Assembly: GCA_022508735.1 (NCBI GenBank) | Contig: JAFLUQ010000125.1 | Span: 1-6,476 of the forward strand | Direction: 5' to 3' | DNA: 6,476 nt | DNA from: Oscillospiraceae bacterium | GTDB taxonomy: Bacteria > Bacillota > Clostridia > UMGS1883 | Shown: piece after piece, positions 1 through 5,535 of the stretch | How the letters are laid out: each line of letters opens with the position of its first letter | Position numbering within the stretch: position 1 is the stretch's first letter | Made by a program: the position numbers and the translations under genes | Notes under the pieces: model-generated | Database searches by the model: none | Told to the model about the DNA's origin: nothing | The model's input: the letters and a program-made list of their open reading frames with translations, nothing else

Positions 1-420
1 GGAAAGCTTATACCAGCCCTCTGTCATTTCGGTGAAGGTGTTGGTGTAGGCGATGGTACCGTCGTCGGTATGAAGCTCGAAGGGCAGGGCCTCTGCTATT
101 CTTTCAGCTCCGATAAAGGTAGTGCCGTCCACGAGAACGGTGCCGTCCTCGCCGGGACTAAAAACGAACTCCGGATCGGCAAAGGTGCCGGCCTTAACAA
201 CGCCGGTCTCCTCGTCGTATGCTATGGAGTATCCCATGGCGCCAAGCACCGCACGGATGGGAACAAGATTACCCTCCGCTTCTGGCACGGGGTCGCCGCT
301 CTGATTTACCTGTTTTACTTCGTTCCCGTCAACTGTGATAACCGCTGCCTGCGCGGCAGAGCCGAAGGCCAGCAGGAAGCACAGCGTCAGGGAGAGAAGC
401 GTGAATGTGAATTTTTTCAT
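1..420 (-). CDS. Secreted protein with copper-amine-oxidase N-terminal-like domain (partial, C-terminus beyond left edge)
   Basis: The reading frame is open from the ATG at 418-420 to the window edge, giving 140 residues. Residues 1-25 form a classic signal peptide: basic MKK start, a hydrophobic core at about 6-20, and an AQA-A cleavage site after residue 25. The mature part begins with VITVDG and then shows the pattern EAEGNLVPIRAVLGAMG followed by YSIAYDEETGVVKA (about 48-77). This is the hallmark of the copper amine oxidase N-terminal domain family (PF07833-like). In Firmicutes that domain is usually a cell-surface or secreted non-catalytic module, often repeated or joined to a catalytic domain; here the rest is not visible, so no enzymatic function can be assigned. 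The start is supported by a strong ribosome binding site, AAGGAGAGG on the minus strand at about 427-435. A perfect consensus promoter lies just upstream (452-480). The gene is divergent from the marR gene. Confidence 0.85.
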   Translation of the reverse strand, partial: MKKFTFTLLSLTLCFLLAFGSAAQAAVITVDGNEVKQVNQSGDPVPEAEGNLVPIRAVLGAMGYSIAYDEETGVVKAGTFADPEFVFSPGEDGTVLVDGTTFIGAERIAEALPFELHTDDGTIAYTNTFTEMTEGWYKLS

Positions 421-451
421 AAGTATCCTCTCCTTTTTAATTGGTACCTAT

Positions 452-480
452 ATTATACTACTTTAGTAATTTCTTGTCAA
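452..480 (-). promoter_or_regulatory. Consensus sigma-A promoter for the secreted-protein gene
   Basis: On the minus strand, TTGACA (475-480) is followed after exactly 17 bases by TATAAT (452-457). This is a full match to both consensus hexamers at optimal spacing. Transcription would start near 445, leaving a 5' leader of about 25 nt that contains the ribosome binding site. It points directly at the gene starting at 420. Not experimentally shown, but hard to explain by chance. Confidence 0.8.
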
Positions 481-493
481 ATGTATTTGCAGA

Positions 494-524
494 ATTGACA
501 TATATAGAGTGTAGGTTTGTCAAT
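494..524. repeat. Inverted repeat ATTGACA-N17-TGTCAAT, possible operator
   Basis: Perfect 7-bp arms lie at 494-500 and 518-524, separated by 17 bases. The right arm overlaps the octamer AGGTTTGT (513-520), which also occurs in the big palindrome at 582-589 and, inverted, at 560-567. The hexamer TTGACA here has no matching -10 at a suitable distance on either strand, so I do not call a promoter. It may be an auxiliary binding site for the MarR protein; this is inference from the shared octamer. Confidence 0.35.
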
Positions 525-539
525 GATGTGTAACACATC
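525..539. promoter_or_regulatory. 15-bp palindrome GATGTGT-A-ACACATC, possible operator
   Basis: Perfect 7-bp arms flank a single central base. It sits between the two minus-strand promoters and about 10 bp left of the large palindrome. Size and symmetry fit a dimeric regulator site, but its sequence differs from the large palindrome, so a different protein could bind it. A short palindrome like this can arise by chance in AT-rich intergenic DNA. Confidence 0.35.
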
Positions 540-551
540 TATTGTAGGGTA

Positions 552-580
552 ATTATAGCACAAACCTGTTGACATTTCAA
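552..580 (-). promoter_or_regulatory. Second, leftward promoter inside the palindrome
   Basis: On the minus strand, TTGAAA (575-580, five of six consensus bases) is followed after 17 bases by TATAAT (552-557). It mirrors the marR promoter because of the palindrome, and the two overlap by 12 bp at their -35 ends. It would send RNA leftward through the 525-539 and 494-524 repeats toward the secreted-protein gene, giving a longer leader than the promoter at 452-480. Its existence partly follows from the symmetry, so it may not be used. Confidence 0.5.
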
Positions 581-597
581 CAGGTTTGTGCTATAAT
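569..597 (+). promoter_or_regulatory. Consensus sigma-A promoter for marR
   Basis: TTGACA (569-574) is followed after exactly 17 bases by TATAAT (592-597), a complete consensus match. Transcription should begin near 604, about 35 nt before the chosen marR start. The promoter is entirely inside the 550-599 palindrome, so a protein bound there would block RNA polymerase. No terminator is evident after marR and no clear promoter precedes degV, so this may also drive the downstream cluster. Confidence 0.8.
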
Positions 598-639
598 TAT
601 TATATTTATTGAAACTGCGGCAAATGTAGGGGGATGAAT

Positions 640-1092
640 ATGAAAGATCGCTTTGAAACCTTTACTGTGTTGATCACAAAGATCAGCCGGAATATTAAGA
701 AAATAAAAAATCATGAAATGGCAGAGTACAATCTTCGCAGCTCACATATATCCTGCCTTTACTATCTCTATTCTTCAGAGGGACTCACGGCTACCGACCT
801 CTCTGAAAGATGCGAAGAGGATAAAGCGACGATCTCACGTTCTCTTGAGTATCTGGAGAAGAACGGTTACATTACCTGCGAATCTAAATTCGCAAAAAGG
901 TATAAAAGCCCCCTTGTTTTGACTGAAAAGGGCATGGAAATAGGCAGGAAAATAACAGATAAGATCGACCTGGCATTTGACGAGATCAGCACAGGGCTTA
1001 CCGAAGAAGAAAGGGCCGCGCTCTACCGCAGTTTAAGTATTATATCGGATGGACTTGAAGCCATCGTTAAGGGCTTTGATGAAAAAGAATAG
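640..1092 (+). CDS. MarR-family winged helix-turn-helix transcriptional regulator
   Basis: A 150-residue protein, typical MarR length. An N-terminal helix (about 5-30) leads into a winged helix-turn-helix at about 33-98. GLTATDLSERCEEDKATISR contains the helix-turn-helix, with DKATISRSLEYLEKNGYI (61-78) as recognition helix, and FAKRYKSPLVLTEKG (84-98) is the wing with the common L-T-E-K-G ending. The C-terminal helices (about 100-145) would form the dimer interface. I chose the ATG at 640 because AGGGGG (628-633) lies six bases upstream; the in-frame ATG at 634 abuts that site. The promoter sits inside a 50-bp palindrome, strongly suggesting autorepression and possibly control of the divergent gene. 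No cysteine switch is evident; C39, C58 and C80 are present but unassigned. The ligand is unknown; lipid or aldehyde sensing is a guess from neighbours. Confidence 0.9.
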   Translation: MKDRFETFTVLITKISRNIKKIKNHEMAEYNLRSSHISCLYYLYSSEGLTATDLSERCEEDKATISRSLEYLEKNGYITCESKFAKRYKSPLVLTEKGMEIGRKITDKIDLAFDEISTGLTEEERAALYRSLSIISDGLEAIVKGFDEKE

Positions 1093-1116
1093 AGGTATCT
1101 TATGTTTATACTCAAA

Positions 1117-1500
1117 AAAATCGGATGCCGCGACCTGCCGGATCGCTCCCGCCGTGATGGATAATGTAACCTATGACGATGCGGTTATGCTGGAGGAGAT
1201 ATTCGGCCCGATCATGCCGATCATAACCAGCTGGTTGACGATCTGAAAACCAAGGATAAGCCGCTGGCACTCTACCTTTTCACAAATAGCAAAACGCATG
1301 TCAAAAGAGTTACATCTGAGCTGTCATACGGCAGCGTGGGCGAAAGCGGCATGGGTTCTTATCACGGTAAGGACGGATTTGACGCCTTCTCCCACTATAA
1401 GTCTATCGTTGATAAAAAGACATGGCTCGATCTGCCTATGCGCTATCAGCCATATAAAAGTAAATTATATGAAGTGCTCGTACACTTTTTCATGAGGTGA
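1117..1500 (+). pseudogene. Aldehyde dehydrogenase C-terminal remnant (frameshifted, internally deleted)
   Basis: The region reads as the last part of a class-3-like aldehyde dehydrogenase in two frames. Frame one (about 1117-1227) gives SDAATCRIAPAVMDNVTYDD then AVMLEEIFGPIMPI, the well-known EEIFGP region. The other frame (1228-1500) continues with LVDDLKTKDKPLALYLFTNS, then VGESGMGSYHGKDGFDAFSH, YKSIVDKKTWLDLPMRYQPY and a stop at 1498-1500. The frame-one reading hits a TGA at 1244. Between SYGS and VGESGMG (about 1330-1338) roughly 20 residues of the family (the usual CIND...H...GFGG stretch) are missing in frame. Everything before the EEIFGP region, including the catalytic cysteine and NAD-binding fold, is absent, with marR ending just upstream. 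No product is expected. The remnant stop overlaps the degV ribosome binding site, suggesting an ancestral marR-aldehyde dehydrogenase-degV operon. This accounts for the marR-degV gap apart from about 24 uninformative bases at 1093-1116. Confidence 0.85.
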
Positions 1501-1505
1501 TCTAT

Positions 1506-2351
1506 ATGGTACATATTATAACTGACTCCGGGGCCGATTTTGAACCCGATGAGCTGACGAATTTAGGCATAGAGTGTATTCCTATTACTGTTGTTTTCGC
1601 AGCGGATGAATATCAGGAAAACGTAAATATGTCAAAGGAGCTTTTTTATGAGCTTTTGAAAACGAGCAAGGATTTTCCTAAAACTGCCCAGCCATCGCCG
1701 CTTGAATTTGAAAAGCTTTTTTCTGAATATATAAAACAGGGCGATGAAGCTGTTGTTATTACTTTATCATCCGCGCTTAGCGGGCTTTACCAGAATGCCG
1801 CTATGGTAAAACAATCTATGGAGTATGAGGGCTGCCATATTGTGGACAGTCTTACTGCCGCCGGAGGTCAGCGGCTTTTGGTCGAAGAGGCCGTCAGGCT
1901 GCGCGATAAGGGCAAAAGTGCCGGCGAAATAGCCGCAGAGTTGGAAGATTTGAAAGGACGTATAGAGCTGTATGCCTGCCTGGACACGCTTGAATACCTT
2001 TACCGCGGCGGAAGAATATCACGCACTGCATATGCCCTCGGAACGGTATCCAATGTAAAACCGATCGTCCATGTGACAAGAGACGGACAGGTCGAGGTGG
2101 TAGCTAAAATGCTTGGAATGAGCCGGGGCATCAGTTATATAAAGTCACGGTTTTTGAGCAAGGAGATAGACCCGGATTATCCGCTGTGCCTGATGTATAC
2201 CCATAACCGTGGCAATGCCGAGCTGCTGGCAAAAAGTCTTGAAAAAGACGGATATGATATTCCCGAAAACAGGCTCGTCAATGTAGGCGCGACTATAGGC
2301 ACTCATGTTGGGACAAACTGTTGTGGGATAGTTTATATTACGAAAAAATAA
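1506..2351 (+). CDS. DegV-family protein (FakB-like fatty-acid-binding protein)
   Basis: A 281-residue protein of normal DegV length. Family motifs in order: MVHIITDSGADF at the N-terminus, PKTAQPSP (58-65), VITLSSALSGLYQNA (84-98), YLYRGGRIS and NVKPIVHV in the middle, and GATIGTHVGTNCCGIVY near the C-terminus. In characterised members (FakB of Staphylococcus) the equivalent Thr, Ser, Arg and His hold the carboxylate of a bound fatty acid, which the kinase FakA phosphorylates. Those positions appear present here as T60, the S88-S92 loop, the GRIS arginine and the GTHVG histidine. The usual HVGPGA turn is HVGTNC here. ATG 1506 is preferred over GTG 1497 because AGGTGA (1495-1500) sits five bases before it. 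No FakA kinase is in the window. The gene lies 60 bp before the dehydratase-like trio with no terminator between, so co-transcription is likely. Fatty-acid binding is inferred from the family. Confidence 0.9.
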   Translation: MVHIITDSGADFEPDELTNLGIECIPITVVFAADEYQENVNMSKELFYELLKTSKDFPKTAQPSPLEFEKLFSEYIKQGDEAVVITLSSALSGLYQNAAMVKQSMEYEGCHIVDSLTAAGGQRLLVEEAVRLRDKGKSAGEIAAELEDLKGRIELYACLDTLEYLYRGGRISRTAYALGTVSNVKPIVHVTRDGQVEVVAKMLGMSRGISYIKSRFLSKEIDPDYPLCLMYTHNRGNAELLAKSLEKDGYDIPENRLVNVGATIGTHVGTNCCGIVYITKK

Positions 2352-2411
2352 TTTAAAGGTATAGCCGGTCTAAAAAGAAAATGAGTTATTTATGAAAGAG
2401 ATGATCTATTG

Positions 2412-3335
2412 ATGAGTCCAACTACAATAGGCATACCAAGGGGTATGCTGTATTATCGGTATGAAGCCCTATGGCGCACTTTCTTTTCGGAGCTCGGTGC
2501 GAATATAGTTGTAAGCGAGCCGACTACTCACCGCATCGCCGAGGAGGGAATGTCGGTCACTATTGATGAAGCCTGTCTGTCGGTCAAGGTGTTTTTCGGC
2601 CATGTTAATAATCTTCTTGGAAGGTGCGACTACATATTTGTGCCCCGAATCAGCAGCTTTGGCAGAAACCGGGAGCTGTGCCCGCGCTTTACGGCTATGT
2701 ACGATGTTGCAAAAAATATGTTCAGAAACAGCGGGCAGAAATTTCTGACCTGCAATGTGGACGTTCCGGCCGGAGACAACGAGAAAAAGGCGTTTTTGTC
2801 TCTGGGGCAGGCGCTGGGATGCTCTGCCAAAAGCACGATCAAGGCCTATAAAAAGGCAAAAAAAGAGGAGCAGCGGGCGTACAGCGACAAGCTCCAAAAG
2901 CAAAAGCGACTGCTGGAACAGGATGGGTTAAAAATACTGATAGCCGGGCATGATTATCTGGTGGAGGACGCATATATAGGCAAACCGATCACCGACTTTC
3001 TGAAAAAGAACGGAGCCGTACCTCTCAGCGCCGGTATTGCAGACCGGGATGCAGCCCTAAATCGCAGTACGGAAATGTCGCCCACCTGCAAGTGGCAGCT
3101 CAATAGGGAAATAATCGGCGGCATAGCTATGTACAGAGACAAGATCGACGGTATTATTTTTCTCAGTGCTTTTCCCTGCGGCCCTGACGCTATGGTCAAC
3201 GAGCTTGTGCTCCGGCGCGTTGACTGTCTGCCTATGCTGAATCTGGTGCTGGACGGTCAGAACGGCACGGCGGGAACAGAGACACGACTCGAGAGCTTTC
3301 TCGATATAATCCGTTTTAAAAGGGGGCTACTGTGA
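2412..3335 (+). CDS. 2-hydroxyacyl-CoA dehydratase-like subunit A (acyl-CoA dehydratase activase-related, DUF2229-type)
   Basis: A 307-residue protein matching the DUF2229/'CoA activase-related' family. It opens with TIGIPRGMLYYRYEALWRTF, then PTTHRIAEEG (37-46), DEACLSVKVFFGHV (52-65), DYIFVPRISS (73-82) and LCPRF. The C-terminal half has DGIIFLSAFPCGPDAMVNEL and ends with TETRLESFLDII. Cysteines C55, C90 and C256 stand where the [4Fe-4S] ligands of HgdA/HgdB-type dehydratases would be expected, and the next gene carries matching cysteines. A lysine- and glutamine-rich segment (about 144-170) is probably helical. In many bacteria this domain is part of a single very large fused protein; here it is separate. 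ATG 2412 is chosen over TTG 2409; a weak AAAGAG (2395-2400) precedes it. Its stop overlaps the next start by one base. Likely role: iron-sulfur partner receiving electrons from the activase. Substrate unknown. Confidence 0.8.
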   Translation: MSPTTIGIPRGMLYYRYEALWRTFFSELGANIVVSEPTTHRIAEEGMSVTIDEACLSVKVFFGHVNNLLGRCDYIFVPRISSFGRNRELCPRFTAMYDVAKNMFRNSGQKFLTCNVDVPAGDNEKKAFLSLGQALGCSAKSTIKAYKKAKKEEQRAYSDKLQKQKRLLEQDGLKILIAGHDYLVEDAYIGKPITDFLKKNGAVPLSAGIADRDAALNRSTEMSPTCKWQLNREIIGGIAMYRDKIDGIIFLSAFPCGPDAMVNELVLRRVDCLPMLNLVLDGQNGTAGTETRLESFLDIIRFKRGLL

Positions 3336-4426
3336 TGACAAAGACAAAAGAAGTTATATCACCGAAAAAAGTGGCGTTTCCTCGATATGCCGAATACAAT
3401 GCTCCTATACGCTATCTGCTTGAAAACGGAGTGGGAGTAAAATGCGTTCTTCCACCGCGACTGACTCACAGAAGCCTTGAAATAGGCGCCAAATACAGCC
3501 CGGATTTTGTGTGCACTCCCTTTAAAATTCTGCTGGGCAACATGATCGAGGCTATTGAAGCAGGTGCCGATACACTTGTTATGGTCTACGGACTTTGCAA
3601 GCTGGGATATTACGGCGAACTTCAGGAGCAGATACTCAGGGATCTGGGCTTTGATTTTGACTTTGTCAATCTGACTGAATACAATACTGGCAAAATAAAG
3701 GACCTGTTCAAGGCGGCAAAGTACCTTAATCCCAAGGCAAAGTTCAGAAAAGTAGTAAAAGCTCTGCTCGAGGCTGTAAAGATGGCCGAATACATAGACG
3801 CTGTCACCGCCGAATACTACAAAAGCTGTGGCTTTGAAACGGAAAAAGGCTCCTATAAAAAAGCGTTTGAGACCTTTATCGCGGATATGTACGCCGCAAA
3901 CACCAAGGATGAAATAGAGCTGGCCTACACTAAGGTCAAGCAGGCTTTTGCCGGCATACCAACAGACAAACCGGTTCAGCCCTTGCGAGTGGGTATTGTT
4001 GGTGAGTTCTACACCGCCATGGATCAATTCTCGAATTTTGATGTGGAGCTGAAGCTGGCTGAGATGGGCGTGGAGATACACCGCTGGATGAACGTTTCGA
4101 ATATGTTTATTCACTATCCCGGCGAGAAAAATCTTAACGTGAGAGTAAAGGAATACTGCACTTATCAGATGGGGCCAACCTCCACCGCCAATATCCGCAG
4201 CGCCAAGGAGTATGCGGAGCAGCGCTTTGACGGCGTTATACACATCAAATCGGCAAACTGCACGCCGGAGATCGACGTTATGCCGGTTTTGCAGAACATA
4301 AGCGCCGACTATAAGGTGCCGGTATTGTATCTTACCTATGACGCGCAGACCAGCGACGTTGGACTTATGACAAGGCTTGAGGCCTTTTACGATATGATTT
4401 CTATGAGAAAGAAGGTAATGCACTGA
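3335..4426 (+). CDS. 2-hydroxyacyl-CoA dehydratase-like subunit B (HgdB/CoA-protein-activase-like)
   Basis: A 363-residue protein homologous to the preceding one. Shared landmarks: FPRYAEY (versus IPRGMLY), PPRLTHRSLEIG (versus EPTTHRIAEEG), CTPFKILLGN (60-69, versus CLSVKVFFGH), GLCKLGYYGELQ (86-97), DGVIHIKSANCTPEIDVMPV and TRLEAFYDMI. C60, C88 and C309 match the cysteine triad C55/C90/C256 of subunit A. The GLCKLGYYGELQ region and the C-terminal PVLYLTYDAQT...GLMTRLEAF are typical of the dehydratase D-component family. The central part (about 120-215) is helical and specific to this subunit. ATG 3335 overlaps the upstream TGA by one base, and AGGGGG (3321-3326) is the ribosome binding site; GTG 3332 is an alternative start. 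Tight coupling implies a fixed ratio with subunit A, probably a heterodimer. Compared with true HgdB the protein is distant, so hydroxyglutaryl-CoA dehydration should not be assumed. Confidence 0.8.
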   Translation: MTKTKEVISPKKVAFPRYAEYNAPIRYLLENGVGVKCVLPPRLTHRSLEIGAKYSPDFVCTPFKILLGNMIEAIEAGADTLVMVYGLCKLGYYGELQEQILRDLGFDFDFVNLTEYNTGKIKDLFKAAKYLNPKAKFRKVVKALLEAVKMAEYIDAVTAEYYKSCGFETEKGSYKKAFETFIADMYAANTKDEIELAYTKVKQAFAGIPTDKPVQPLRVGIVGEFYTAMDQFSNFDVELKLAEMGVEIHRWMNVSNMFIHYPGEKNLNVRVKEYCTYQMGPTSTANIRSAKEYAEQRFDGVIHIKSANCTPEIDVMPVLQNISADYKVPVLYLTYDAQTSDVGLMTRLEAFYDMISMRKKVMH

Positions 4427-5379
4427 TGAAGCAGGCATATCTCGGGATCGACGTTGGGTCGATCTCCACAAAAGGCGTTATCATTGATGACGGTAATAAT
4501 ATTTTAAGCAGCGAATATATCTGGACCGAGGGCGCACCCATCGACGCTGTGAAAAGGCTCGTGGGTCTGCTTGAAAAGCAGTTCGATAAAAGGGAATACA
4601 AGATCGTAAGCACAGGCACTACGGGAAGCGCCCGCAAGCTTGTGGGCGCTATCTTGGGCGCAACGATGGTCAAGAACGAAATAACCGCCCACGCTGTGGG
4701 CACCACCGCCTTTTATCCTGACGTGCGCACCATACTTGAGATCGGCGGTCAGGATTCAAAGATAATTCTTGTGGAAAACGGAGTGGCCGTGGATTACGCC
4801 ATGAATACCCTGTGCGCCGCCGGAACGGGAGCCTTCCTGTCAAGCCAGGCCAAGCGCCTCGGTATAGAGATCGAGGATATAGGCGATATTGCCCTCCGGT
4901 CAGAGCACCCGGCCTCTATCGCGGCGAGGTGCACTGTTTTCGCGGAGTCCGACCTGGTACATAAGATCCAGATGGGCTACCAAAAGGAGGATATAATAGC
5001 CGGAGTGTGCAACGCTGTTGTGGCCAATTATCTTAACAATGTCGGCAAGGGCAAGCGCATAGTTTCCCCTGTGGTATTTCAGGGCGGCGTGAGCAAAAAC
5101 CGCGGAGTTGTGGCGGCCTTTGAAAAAGCACTTGGCTGTAAGGTAACGGTAGATCCCAACGGTCACCTTATGGGCGCTATCGGAGCGGCGATCCTGGCTA
5201 AGAACAGCAGCATCCGTAAGGACTTCGACTTCGCCGTGGAGGATATGGATTTCCGCATCCGGGAGGCCGCCTGCGGCAAATGCTCCAATAATTGTGAGAT
5301 CATTTGCGTATACCGTGACGGCAAGCTCATCGACTCATGGGGAAACCGCTGCGAGCGCGGGAGCGTGAATATACCTTAA
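4426..5379 (+). CDS. Acyl-CoA dehydratase activase (archerase; BcrAD/BadFG/HgdC-like ATPase)
   Basis: A 317-residue ASKHA-fold ATPase. Motifs in order: phosphate-1 loop YLGIDVGSISTKGVI (5-19), STGTTGSARKL (62-72), EIGGQDSK (105-112), LCAAGTGAFLSSQA (129-142), ARCTVFAESDLVHKIQ (167-181) and the adenosine motif QGGVSKNRGVVAAFE. C130 and C169, 39 residues apart, correspond to the two cysteines through which each subunit of the HgdC dimer holds the bridging [4Fe-4S] cluster. In that family ATP hydrolysis drives one low-potential electron into the dehydratase. Beyond the roughly 260-residue core is a tail with C283, C286, C290, C294 and C309 (CGKCSNNCEIIC...NRC), suggesting a further metal or Fe-S site. 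The ATG overlaps the stop of the preceding gene by one base; a modest AAGG (4412-4415) precedes it. This is the last gene of the cluster. The electron donor is not in the window. Confidence 0.92.
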   Translation: MKQAYLGIDVGSISTKGVIIDDGNNILSSEYIWTEGAPIDAVKRLVGLLEKQFDKREYKIVSTGTTGSARKLVGAILGATMVKNEITAHAVGTTAFYPDVRTILEIGGQDSKIILVENGVAVDYAMNTLCAAGTGAFLSSQAKRLGIEIEDIGDIALRSEHPASIAARCTVFAESDLVHKIQMGYQKEDIIAGVCNAVVANYLNNVGKGKRIVSPVVFQGGVSKNRGVVAAFEKALGCKVTVDPNGHLMGAIGAAILAKNSSIRKDFDFAVEDMDFRIREAACGKCSNNCEIICVYRDGKLIDSWGNRCERGSVNIP

Positions 5380-5449
5380 CAAGGTGGAGAAAACAGGAAG
5401 GTCGGCATGTATCCAGTGGTCGCGTCAATGATCGATTCAAACAGATACA

Positions 5450-5477
5450 TATAAAGCCGATAGTGGCGGGCTTTATA
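5450..5477. terminator. Possible bidirectional hairpin between convergent genes
   Basis: Perfect 9-bp arms TATAAAGCC (5450-5458) and GGCTTTATA (5469-5477) flank a 10-base loop. It lies 70 bp after the activase stop and 60 bp after the stop of the opposing glycosidase gene, where a shared terminator would be expected. No proper T-run follows on either strand (only TTTTT at 5490-5494 on the plus strand), so intrinsic termination is uncertain. The rest of 5380-5535 shows nothing I can support. Confidence 0.35.
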
Positions 5478-5535
5478 GGGAAGTTTGACTTTTTGAAAAT
5501 GTTTCGTTTCAATTCCGTTCTTGTATCATATAACT

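Larger units (their letters stand above)
550..599. promoter_or_regulatory. 50-bp perfect palindrome, probable MarR operator
   Basis: Arms of 23 bp (550-572 and 577-599) are exact reverse complements around a 4-base centre, CATT. Each arm holds the core ACAAACCTGTTGA. The palindrome covers the -35, spacer and -10 of the marR promoter, and by symmetry those of a second promoter on the opposite strand. The predicted marR transcript starts to the right of it, so the structure would not be in the RNA. It therefore fits a DNA operator better than a terminator or riboregulator. MarR-family dimers typically bind palindromes overlapping their own promoter; assignment to the adjacent MarR is inference from position. 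Confidence 0.75.

Noticed and set aside
70..498. Plus-strand open frame of 142 codons over the left end
   Set aside because: It is antisense to the signal-peptide-bearing minus-strand gene, has no family resemblance, and runs through the minus-strand promoter.
550..599. Palindrome as an intrinsic terminator, attenuator or inverted-repeat mobile element end
   Set aside because: It contains the promoter itself, so the RNA would begin after it; no T-run follows, and no transposase or target-site duplication is seen nearby.
1049..1246. Small gene overlapping the marR end
   Set aside because: Its second half is the first frame of the aldehyde dehydrogenase remnant; its start lies within marR and has no ribosome binding site.
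1430..1505. Own promoter for degV (TATAAA at 1453-1458)
   Set aside because: No acceptable -35 element lies 16-18 bases upstream, and the AT-rich bases belong to codons of the dehydrogenase remnant.
3359..4471. 370-codon minus-strand open frame opposite dehydratase-like subunit B
   Set aside because: Long but a shadow: the plus-strand frame has clear family motifs and coupled start and stop, while the antisense translation is rich in Cys, His and Ser with no recognisable domain.
2412..5379. Naming the trio hgdA-hgdB-hgdC (2-hydroxyglutaryl-CoA dehydratase)
   Set aside because: Only the activase is close to the characterised family. The two partners belong to the activase-related branch, and no CoA-transferase or glutamate pathway genes are visible.
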